Assembly: GCF_000208865.1 (NCBI RefSeq)
Contig: NC_018395.1
Span: 2,449,920-2,513,919, forward strand
Direction of reading: 5' to 3'
Length of the DNA: 64,000 bases
Source of the DNA: Neospora caninum Liverpool
Taxonomy: Eukaryota; Apicomplexa; Conoidasida; Eucoccidiorida; Sarcocystidae
This document shows positions 12,445 through 22,528 of the stretch, in pieces; position 1 is the stretch's first letter, and each line of letters opens with the position of its first letter. The position numbers and the translations under genes are program-made. The notes beneath the pieces were generated by a model, which had not been told where the DNA came from, did no database searches, and saw nothing but the letters and a program-made list of their open reading frames with translations.

Positions 12445-13709
12445 ATGGTTCACACCATGAAGGTCTTCGTCCCCGCAACCGTTTTCTGCCTTGGTTCGGG
12501 TGTCTTGCTCGCTCTTGCGGAGCCAGGTGAGTAGAATGAACTCAGGCGAATCATGTTCAGACGATTGACGAACACGGCACCCAAGGTACCTACGGAGTTA
12601 CGAAGTATTGGGGTCCTTCGCAACATATCGAGCCCAGCCTCTGCCACCGAACTTCAGACCGTCACCGAAGGCCTCCGAATACGACGATGGTGCCATGTCC
12701 GCTCTCCTCCGTATTCTGTCAGGTTCCTTTAGCAGATATGTCTACCTGAGTGCTGACCGTGTCAACTACTCAGTGGACAAATACGTAGCAGAAAACGTGC
12801 AATCTGGGAGGCCCAGGTCTGTCCTCGTAGACCGGTGTCCTTTTGGTGGAGGTTCCGAGATGGCAGCTGGCCAAAAGTAGATAGATTGGGTTGTGGTTCC
12901 AGCTACAAAGTACATCGATCGCATTTCGGTTAGCCACGGACGAACGCAGTTCCCAGCACTAATAGATCGTGCTTCAAGTGGTATCTCCCGAGTGTTGACA
13001 GCCACTCCTGATGATTGAGGCAACCAGCTAATGGAAACCCCTTAACATATCAAACACCGAAAGAACATGGGCAGGTCTGAAGGATAACGTTTCACCAGCG
13101 AGTGTGCCGTGCGTTTTGCTTGCAGATGTTGATTGCCAAGGAGAGTACGGCCCGTGGTCCGTGTGCGAGCCTTTGGAAGGCCATGCAACTCACCATGACA
13201 ACGAGGACGACTTCAAGCTCGATCGCGGACCAGATGGAGAATTTATCGGTGATTGCTTCCACTTTCAGACTTACAAAATTGTAGTGCCTAAAAGCGGAAA
13301 TGGGCGTGAATGCTCTCGTAGAGAGGGCTCCAAACGCTTCAGATACTGTGACGACTGCAGCAGGATCCCCTCCGTACACAAGCGCTTGGAGGCCCAACAA
13401 GCAACTGACTCTCTCCATACGTTTACCATCATCGCCGGGATTTTCTGTCTGTTCACAATGGTAGCTCTGACAGCCCTATGCGTGCGAAAAGTGTTGAAAG
13501 ATACGTCAGCTCGGTCAGATCAGGTCACTCTCTACTCTTCTGGCCCTTCGAATTCAACTACTCAACAGCGATATCCCTCTGACACGCGAGGACCACATAC
13601 TGCTCCAACAGTTACCATGACTCCGGAATACCCGCGCCACTCAGCGAAAACCATCACTGCGGAAGCTGACCGTAATACTGAAGCTGGTGATTCTGAATAC
13701 GGAGCATAA
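12445..13709 (+). CDS. Small type I membrane protein with a thrombospondin-like (TSR) motif, two exons
   Basis: Exons 12445-12526 and 13126-13709 join in phase (GTGAGT donor, TTGCAG acceptor) to 221 residues. A second ATG at 12457 would give 217 and a tidier signal peptide, beginning MKVFVPATVFCLGSG. The intron falls directly after the signal peptide, as is common for secreted proteins. The ectodomain starts DCQGEYGPWSVCEP, resembling the C..W..WS.C core of thrombospondin type 1 repeats. It contains further cysteines (DCFHF, ECSRR, YCDDC) and the basic SRREGSKRFRY stretch. A transmembrane helix (TIIAGIFCLFTMVALTALCV) is followed by a tail of about 80 residues rich in Ser, Thr and Pro that ends SEYGA. 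Coccidian TSR membrane proteins are often micronemal or apical adhesins. That role is inferred here, and the TSR is atypical and single. Confidence 0.8.
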
Positions 13710-16700
13710 GAGGGAATAGGGGATTAGGCTGTGTCCCTGTGCGCCCGTAGGCGTTCCATAAAGGTTCCATTACATTCAGGTTTCTATACCGTACGACTTG
13801 GCTAAACAAAAAGTATTGCTTGCCATCGTTGATCGCGAGTGTTTCTTGGAACCCTGCTGGAAAGCTTCAACGATTATGTTGAGGCACCACGTTAGTTCAC
13901 GGGTTCCAGCACGCGTACTGTCATCTGTCATCAAACGAATACTGTGTGGAAAAAAAAACTTTCCTGTTTTGCGGCTGACAGTACACGTACAATTTCCTGA
14001 TCAACGGATCTGGTAAGGTAAAGCCCTCTGCGCCACGACCGCCACCTGTGCTTGCACCTGTAAGTTGTGGCCACGCGAGGGTGTACTGGTTCGCAAGTTA
14101 CGAAGCACGCATATGCTCATATGTGCTACAGCTCGAAAAGTGACAAGATCAAAAACAGCAGCGCGCATCTGGTCGCTTGCCGCCATGCCTTGGATAGCTT
14201 GCCCGCGAGACCATGTCATACACACTCGTCGACGGGAAGCGAAAACAATTCAATTCCAAATCAACAAAGGAAATATGAAAATAAATGCAAGCAGTTCACG
14301 GCGGCAAAATAAATACAGGCAGTGCACCAGCATGTTGCTGCATGGGGTGCACCAACCTAGCAACCTATTGTTGTTACATTACCGGCTACACAGTGCACTC
14401 TTCGTTGACCACATCGATTGCCGCGATCAACGTGTGGAAAACAGGATTCGCACGTCTCAGAAGCTCTTACCGAAAGTGTGCCTTCTTACCCCGTAACACA
14501 ACCGTAAACGATCACTACTTCTCCCGTCTCTTTAGCTACCCACAAATGGAGTTCCTTATACGCACCCGAATTACGCGCGGCACGATGAGTAATGGTGTTT
14601 CCGATACACGAAGCAATTGATCCTTCCACTGCCCGCACAACCTTAAATTGTGTCATTGGTGTGCAGCAAAAGCGCTGGGGACTTCTCTAAAATCCCTTAC
14701 TAGCTTGACCATCGTACCGTATGAGTCGTCTTCGTGGGAAAGCGCCAATGGGTCGAGACACACAGCCACTGTGGTGAGCTGCTTCGGTGGTCTCGCCCGA
14801 CAGCGGCAGCCCGTTCGGCGGATTGCGCTTGGCGGCGTTCACCGTCGGCCGCCTACAGACGACGCTGTCGACGCCACTATGTGGATGAAGTCAGCGTCGA
14901 CTCCGCAGGAGGAACCCTTGTAATGAAGACTTCTGTTTTTCACTGTCCTTTGAGGTGACTTTTTTGAACTTAACGCTGCGGAGTTCATGCTTTCAAATAT
15001 CAGCTCGCTGGTCCGCGTTCACCTGAAACTGGAGGGGGCGAACCGTTCACCCTCCCGCCCGGTTGACTGGACGGTCGGGCGTCCGGGTTACCATTGGTTT
15101 GCAGGTAAACCGAACTTCAGGCGACCAGCAGTTGTGCGTGTGTGTGCACTCCAACTACGGTAGGAGAGTGCGTTGTTCCCTGTTCCGCTAAATGACTCGT
15201 TATGGTTGGGGCGTATATATGTGCTGTTTAAAGTGATGAACGAGTGCCAACCGATTGTCGTACTGTGGAACACAACGCGGACGCCGTACGGCCTGGCCCC
15301 ATGAATGCGATCTTCTTCGAAACCGAACAGGGTTTCGGGCAGCATTTTTTTTGTCAGGTCGTACATGCGACGGCAGACTACATTCGTAGTTGTGTGTGGT
15401 GTAGTGGTATCGGTGCTCGATGGGAGTTTTTCCACCTAAGAAGGACTGTACGTTACTCGTGAGGAGGTTGAGACGCGTCTCTGGTCGTCGCTGCCGAGCT
15501 CTGTGGGCATCTGAGATCAGCGGTCGAGACGTCGAAGCGTTCCGGGGAGCCGCGCCAGGATGGGGAATTCGTAGGACCTATTGCGCCAATAGATGAAACT
15601 GAAACATTTTCACAATGCTTCAGTATTTGGTGGCGTTGTTCGGATAGACAGGCTCTCATGTGACTCACGGACTCACTTGATCATTCAGTCGCGACACGTG
15701 CGGTAAAGTGGGAAGCTGTCTGAGACGCGTTTGTCATCGAGGTGCAGAGTGGACTTTCAAGCGGTGGTGCGTAGTTATATCCTCGTCAGACTTTTTTCTG
15801 AAGGGAGGAAATTAGCATGAAAACGGGAGAAATAACAGCTGCATCGCTTTTCACGAACGATCGTGAGCAGCAGAAGCTTGACGCCACGCGGAGGGGATTC
15901 AGACCGTTTTTTAAAGCCGTTGGCTGTGCGGGCTGTGGTTCTGTTAGTGACGCCGTAGTTTCGTGCCGATGCCTGTTACCTGTTTTCTTGTATTTCTCAA
16001 CTGTCAGAGTGACCAATAAGCCGAGACGTTAGGGACCTTCGGGCGACTACCCGTGACCTCATCGTCGGCAACGCGCAGAAAAGCTTTCCTTATCGGTGAT
16101 GCCATCACACGTAATCGTTTCGCCTGAAGTAGTTTGAATTGTTCTAGTGGCTCTTTTTAGAGACCTATCTGAGTGTAGCTTGTGTTCGGTTTCTTTGGGA
16201 GTTCTGGGGGACGACACAGGCGCACTTGCTGGCGGCGACGAAACCCGTTCCAGCATGTGGGCACCTGTGAAATCAGGGGTTGTTTGCGATCATAGAAGGA
16301 GAAGTGGCGCGATTGAAAGTCGCACAATAACACAAACTCTGAATTGGTAGCATATAAGATGTATTTTGCGAGTGGTGGCGTATCCTGTTTTCTAGAGAAC
16401 TGTTGCGGTTATGCCCGCACACGCATCCCAGAGAAGTTCTCTGCTTGAATCCCGATCGGAAATTGCATGTGTACAGGCACCAGACAAGGCCACCTCGAAT
16501 GAGTGTCAAACTGTGCTAGTGTTTGGGGTTGTGGGTGGTCTCGGATTAAGGTGACTTGGAAGAGGTTTGTGTGTTAACTGTACACAGGAGTTTCCCCAGA
16601 CTGCTCGCGTGTTACCACAGGTGACTGCTGTGGTGGTAGGGGGCGGTGTATCGCTGGTCACTGCTCTTGTTTGGAACTGCAGGACGTAAGACACACTACT

Positions 16701-16753
16701 TCTTGGACAGTGACATCCGGAGGCTAGTGGAGCAGTTGTGGGTTCTCGCAGCC
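13710..16753. other. Long non-coding stretch upstream of the 16.8 kb gene
   Basis: About 3 kb with no exon I can support. Short frames around 14.6-15.0 kb have skewed composition but no family match or splice partners. The right half probably carries promoter and 5' untranslated exons of the gene starting at 16754. A TTTGGAACTGCAG acceptor-like site at about 16682 hints at an upstream non-coding exon. Confidence 0.45.
15469..15481. promoter_or_regulatory. TGAGACG element within a perfect 12-bp palindrome
   Basis: The sequence GAGACGCGTCTC (15470-15481) is its own reverse complement and contains TGAGACG on the plus strand. A second TGAGACGCG occurs at 15721-15729. The WGAGACG heptamer is a known element of Toxoplasma promoters. 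Both copies lie about 1.0-1.3 kb upstream of the start codon at 16754. The role is inferred. Confidence 0.4.
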
Positions 16754-19700
16754 ATGATGCAGGGACCTGGGTTCATGGCCGGGACGGAACGGTCATTTCC
16801 ATTGGCAGACGGTGACTATCCTTTTAGCTCGGGACCACATTCTCCTGCAATATCTGACGTGGATGGTGGTACGGTCACGCCAACAGGACCACCTCGAAGC
16901 TTCATCCCTTTGTTGTCTCACCGACTGTCGGCCATTCAAGCTGACGGAAACCGGGATCGTGAGGTGGTCGATGCTTCTGTTTCGTGCGAGCAGGGCTTGG
17001 ACAGAGGTTCCAAGCACGAGTTTTCGCCGTGCCACTCAGAGTCATTCTTATTACAAGAAACGAGTCCCTTTACCCCTCCCACGCTTTCAGACTCTAGCGA
17101 TGCCGGCTGGCTCGACCTGCGACATACCCACTCATATGGTGGTTGCTCTGATGTGGATGTGGGGTTCGGTCTTCTTGGATTGGATTCCCAGGCTCCAGGA
17201 GTGCTCGAGCTTCTGAGTAAGGAGGGACACTCGACGTCCGCCCCTGTGTGTCATTGGGGGTGGAGTGGTGATTCGGCGGATGCCACGGGGACGAACGAGG
17301 TACACGCGCCGGGTAACAGTTGGCGGTCTGTTGCGGACAACGGTTCGGAAGGCTCCAAGTCCACGCTGTTGACGGCGCAAAGACCCTGTGTTGGGGTGGA
17401 TGGCACTCACGTTACAGGAGGACAGTCTGAAGGAACGCGACTTCCCGAAACAACACTAGGCTGGGTGGCAGAACGCGGCGAACGGTGTGGGGCAGCAGGC
17501 AATTCGCTGCATCAGATTATGAGCGCTCGCCTTCTATCTGGAGGACACGACACATCTCAGAACTCGCTGGCTGGAGAGCACTCAGTCGGATCCAACAAGA
17601 ACGAGCCAATGGATATCTGTGGCTCGGTGTTGACTGCCAGCACACAACCGTGCTCTACCCGGTCAAGTCCACAGGACTGGAGCCCTGTGATACAAATGAA
17701 GTGCTCCACATCGACCAAGGAGATTACTGTAGACATGCAGTCCGGGAGTTCATGGAAATGGGGGGTGGTGCAAGTCGATGCGAGTCAGGGAAAACTACTC
17801 CAGGAGGGCGCGCAGTGCACCCAGCAGTTAGCGCAAGGTTTGCGTCAAAACACCGAAAACTGTTACAGGTACGCCTGGCAGACACAAGAACAAGTTGTCG
17901 CTTCAGGCGAAACGAATTTGCAAAGACCAGCAACGGCACATCACCACGTTACCAGACACGTTTCGTGTGGGCGACGTGATGAGCAGAGGAGTAGACACGG
18001 ACAGTGTGGGGAAGATGGGGTGCAAGCGAGAAGCAATCCAATTTCGCGTTTCGTGGTGGCTCAAGGAAACAGGAGTGCAGTTGGTGGTTGCGGGAGAGAT
18101 GTCATGCCGCAATGCGTCAGGTATGAGAGAGAAACTTACGAGCCGAGCCGCAGCTTACGGCCATCCAAGTCAGCCTTCCCGGAGGTATGTATTAGCCCAT
18201 CATCTCTAACCCGATCCACAACAGCAACGTCGATGACGGGACCTCCGCCTGAGAAGATTGACACTTCGTCCATGATATCCTCCCTACCGTGGTCTGAAAC
18301 TGATTCCGAACACACCCGGGGCATGCTCGCAGGCAGCCGCGAAGCTCCGTCAGATCGCATCCTTCGTGGGGTATGTGCATCCAAACTAGGCGACAGAGTG
18401 GTGCAGGCTTTGCCAAGTGGAGCGATTGCAGGAGCGGGGTACCAGGCTGTCGATCCCATGTGGCCCTCTGCACTCTCTGGCGCATCACAATCTCGTCGAG
18501 TCCAGAGAGGGACTGGCCAGTTTTGGAATAGAGCCCAGGGGTCAATGTGGAACTCAGGCGGCAGGTGGGACGTGAGAGAACCACCACATGCTTTTGGGCA
18601 GTTTGACGTAAATACGTCGACACTGATCCCGCCGCGGACAGTCACTGGAGTCGACCAGCAGAGGGAGGATGTCTTATGGCCACGACAGTGCGCTGAGCGA
18701 GCACTATCACTTCCTTCCACATTTCAGTGCTCGAATTTCGTAGGGCCACGAATGACGGGTGCCGCCGCCGACGTTATGGAGACAGCTGAGGACACGCAAA
18801 GGTTGGGACAGCAGATTTCCCGCCCCGTTGAGCTGGATCGTTTACAAAAGAAGCCTCCCCATCCAACTTCGTTTCCTGGATGCCCTGGTCCTGGATCGTT
18901 CATGGGCCACACCCCGTACACAGGACGTTCTGGTGAGGCGTATGCGTACATTCCAACACGTGAAGTAGCAACAGGTCACGTTGCACAGATGTCCTACAAC
19001 ACAGGAAATGGGACATTCGGTCTCCAACACGGGGAAACACCGGTGGAGAGAGTAGAAGTTAACAGTTCGACTGTAAGCAGCCCTGCATGCTTGAGCTGTT
19101 CCAGCGAGACATCACTCGGTCAATCCTCGGCACGAGATTACCTTTCTGTTTGCACCGCGTCATCAGCCTCCGAAAGCGTTGTTGGAAATAACAATTTCAC
19201 CATAAGGGGTGGGCAACAATTCTTGGGTCGTACAGATGAGGTGGCTGAAGCAACTTTAAAGCATGGGTTTGAGTCGAATGGTTTTGGCACTCGATGCGCA
19301 ACCGACAACATTATTACTCTTTCGAGCAGCAAGAGAACCAGATTGGATTCGGAAGGGATTACTTATTTGGACGAAGCTAACTTCGTCAAGAAAACCCGCA
19401 GGACTGCAGGTGATGGAAAGGAGATACAGGATAACAAACCTGCGAGTCTCGATCCCAGGACGACGGGATCTGTTTTTCCCGAATTGGAATCAGGTGATTG
19501 GCACGCGCTAGCGCCTGATGTTGGTGACTGCTGCGGAGAGGGGTCGGAACGGTGCGAGGATGATGCAGGCGGTCAAGGTGACGAGGACAGCAACTTGCAG
19601 TGGCACGAAGGCTTTACCCTTCCGCTTGGCAAAGATGGTCGTGGGGAATTGATCAAGAGAATGAGGAGTGTCCACAAAGCGGTAAGAAGCACACCAGCAA

Positions 19701-20286
19701 TGTATCAGCGTTGTGCGTTTAAGTGAACGTGCTGTCGCCAGCAGCGCGCTACCCAAGTAAGGAGCAAACGCAATTCTTTCCATCCAGTCACGAGGCAGCA
19801 GCGTGTGTGTGAGTTCGCAGTATTACATAGAGGGACGCCACGGTATGTGAAAAAGATGCTGTTGACGGGTGTTCAAGGGCTATATTACAGAAATAAATGA
19901 ACGGACGTTGCAATATGTCGAGAGGATAGTTGTGAAGCAGGAAGTCAACCGAACAAGGACATAGTAATGCTTCTGACTTGAGGGACAATGGTGGGGTTTC
20001 AGCTGGGGACAATTCAGAGAAGCAGATGTGCTCTTTATTTTGTCAGGACCGAGAATTCTGTCGCTTCAGTCTCGAGGGCATGGGTATCGATTTCAAGCGA
20101 CTGGCGCACGCAACTGTTGAGGAGCTGTGGAAAATTGCATACCGTTGGGGACTCTTTGGTTACGCGGTCAAATTGTCCAAGAAGTACGGGAAGACAACGA
20201 CCAGTCAGTCACGGAAGAAGACTCTCCAAAACTCACCAGGGCCTAATTTTCAGGAGGTATCTCCCGCATGCGAGCGCAGCAGGTGA
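16754..20286 (+). CDS. Large disordered protein with a conserved-looking C-terminal domain, unknown function
   Basis: Exon 1 (16754-19681) and exon 2 (20047-20286) join in phase 0 (GCG|GTAAGA to TTTGTCAG|GAC) into 1,055 residues. The first in-frame ATG is 16754, with a second directly after at 16757. Almost all of exon 1 is Ser/Gly/Thr-rich and looks intrinsically disordered. It has no signal peptide or membrane segment. Near its end lie a basic SSSKRTRLDSEG patch and KKTRR, which could serve as nuclear localisation signals, then an acidic run (CEDDAGGQGDEDS). The last hundred residues look folded: LPLGKDGRGELIKRMR, then across the intron REFCRFSLEGMGIDFKRL and VEELWKIAYRWGLFGYAVKL. I do not recognise this helical domain and saw no AP2 domain. 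A nuclear regulator is possible but is inference only. Confidence 0.7.
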
Positions 20287-22107
20287 CGGTGAAGAGAGCA
20301 TTATGCGGTGGAGAACAGACGCTGAAGTTTGCTGGTGTGTATTAGTTGCATATATCGACGTCTGTAGCATTGCGGTGAAGCTGTGGTACCTGATTGGCAG
20401 TTTCCTTAACCTAGTATTAGATGAACAATAGTAGTTTGTGCACAGGGGGAGCCGCTAAATATTTCGTGAGATTCTTTTGTGCGCGTGACGGCATCAAAAA
20501 AGTACCTTCGGTTGACAAAAGAGTACAAAACACTGGACGATCGGACAAATGCGCCTCCTTGTGAACCGAAAACCCATGTTGGCGGATGCGATCACTGATA
20601 GTGCTGCATAATATTACACAAGTGTAGCAGGTATGTGAACTAACATTGCTATGTAGTTGCGAAGGGAGCCTACAGCAACTCCTCTGTACAATGCGTCGGA
20701 ATGTTTACAGATAAGCTTCCTTCGAGGAGTTGTGTCTTGTACTTCGCTGCCCACCTGCACGTTTGCGTACTGCGACGGGGACCAATGCTTTAAGAAGTAG
20801 CAGCTGGGGGGAGTAGCTGCAAAATTTGGCAGGGGGGAAACATGATATGGTGTTCTGTAGTCGAGAGGTATGGACGTCGACGCACATCCATTCACTCGGG
20901 ACACGTGGTAGCTGTGCGAGTGTTCTTGTATTGGGGAGAGGGAGATTAAAGGGGTTGTGCGGATGCCTACCGGAATTTCCGTTACGTCACTGCAACAAGA
21001 TGGTTGCTAGTCAAAGCGAGATTTTACCTTCGTGATACGCGTGTTACTAAGATAACTCCAATAAAACCGAACCAAAGATACTTCCAACGTACGTTTGCTA
21101 CCTGGTGGTAAACATTGTTATTGGCGTGCTATTCGGGGTCGAATTGATGCGTCGTCAGGGTGGCACGTCACGAAATGCCACTAGATTACACGACAGCTAT
21201 ACATATGAATCATCTGTAAATGCAGATTTATATGGGAGCTAAAGCCCTGTACAAACTTTGATCTTTTGATCCTCTAGGTAGTCGTTCTCGACAGCGGGGA
21301 CTGTTTGCGGCCGTCGACGGTTTTGCTGGTATACCTGCAAGAAGTTGCGTTGAAACTGTGCAGCAGGGGGGAATGTGGTGTTTTGAGGAAGGAGGAGACA
21401 ATCGCATGCATTGTAATAGCAGACTGACATGAAAAGCCCACTAGCTCGCCTGTCGTAACTGACTTCGAAATAGACCTGGACGTTTCGCGCGGACACGCAG
21501 GGTCACCTGGGAGTCGGTCACGATGGAATGTTTTATAGTTGTTGGACTAATGTATAAGCATGCCTGCTCACATTTCTGAGTGCATACGAATAAAAATAAG
21601 TTTCCGGTGACGATGTTTACGATAGAGGCCATCTGAATCACGTAAGTACCAACAAATCCTCGCAGCTTCAGGATCGAGACTGACGGCGAAGGGCTCGCAC
21701 AGCTGAATTGTCAAACGTTGCCCACGACCCTCTGAGAGCTTAATATAGATGCTGACCGCTTCATTATCATTTGATCCTGTGCAAAAGCGTGGCATGTAAT
21801 AAGATGTATACTGCACCCGCTAACATCGTCGCTTGCCATGTCAGCGAGTGTGCATGCATCAACCTATTTTTCGGTAGACACAACAACAGCGTTGTCCTGT
21901 TCCTGACGACAACCGGCCCTAGCAAGAAAGAACTGTTGTTCGAATGAATTTTACAACTGATAGAGTGCCACCAAAGAGTTTGGTTCTCCTGTAGAATGCT
22001 TGACAATCTCTTTCATAAAGCACAGTCACACGAAGACCGATCGAGGTAACTCACTGTGAGCGATTCACTACATGCAAACATAGTGGCCCAACAATGAGAC
22101 CTGCCAA
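20287..22107. other. Region with coding-like minus-strand pieces, unresolved
   Basis: No complete gene could be built. On the minus strand some segments read like protein. One, about 21796-21640, is preceded by a TTTGCACAG acceptor and includes the stretch EAVSIYIKLSEGRGQRLTI. Another, about 21480-21320, includes VQVYFEVSYDRRASG and ends at a CAG|GTATAC donor. A third, about 20890-20705, ends at a stop. Their phases do not join unambiguously. They may be exons of a gene continuing from the frame at 22437, decayed coding sequence, or chance. Confidence 0.3.
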
Positions 22108-22437
22108 TTAGCGGTGCCGAGAGTGTCGCTCCGTTGCAGTTTTTTCAGCTTCCTGCACACAGTTAAGAAATTTCTCCTTTTCCACACTACGAAAAATCAG
22201 CTTTTTGCGTCCCCTGAAACTACCAGAGGTCTTGTGATGTGTCCCAGTTTTTCTTCCAGCGGCTTCCTGGTAGGCGACCACAATCCTGGTAACCTCTTGC
22301 AGCCACCACGGTATTCCTTCTGACTCCCGTACAATGGTCTGGGGGACATTGCCAACGGGTAAGCAAGCATCACGACAGGAGGTTAGAGGAGCGTTCGTGT
22401 CATTTTCGTAGCGTTTGTTGTAAAAAACTTGAGACAT
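22108..22437 (-). CDS. Candidate small protein or first exon, unknown
   Basis: A 109-residue frame opens with a true ATG (MSQVFYNKRYENDTNAPL). Its composition looks coding, with a charged second half (GRKKLIFRSVEKEKF and an alanine/glutamate helix). No signal peptide, membrane segment or family is recognised. Its ATG lies only about 90 bases from the F-box start on the opposite strand. That would need overlapping untranslated regions and lowers confidence. It could also be the first exon of a gene using the minus-strand pieces at 20.7-21.8 kb. Confidence 0.3.
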   Translation of the reverse strand: MSQVFYNKRYENDTNAPLTSCRDACLPVGNVPQTIVRESEGIPWWLQEVTRIVVAYQEAAGRKTGTHHKTSGSFRGRKKLIFRSVEKEKFLNCVQEAEKTATERHSRHR

Positions 22438-22528
22438 TTCAGATTCATGAACCTACAAATGGTGGCCCGCCCAGTGGTGTCTTTTGAGAGGGTTAAATGA
22501 TCCGCTGTTATTCTACTTCGCATCCCTG

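Noticed and set aside
14648..14958. GC-richer island with overlapping short frames
   Set aside because: No splice partners, no domain and no preference for one frame. Probably non-coding.
16646..16753. Upstream extension of the 16.8 kb gene
   Set aside because: The open frame begins at a GTG, not an ATG. The first ATG in frame is 16754, so coding upstream of it would need an extra exon that I could not show.
22484..22528. Upstream extension of the F-box frame
   Set aside because: It begins with TTG. The first true ATG is 22529.
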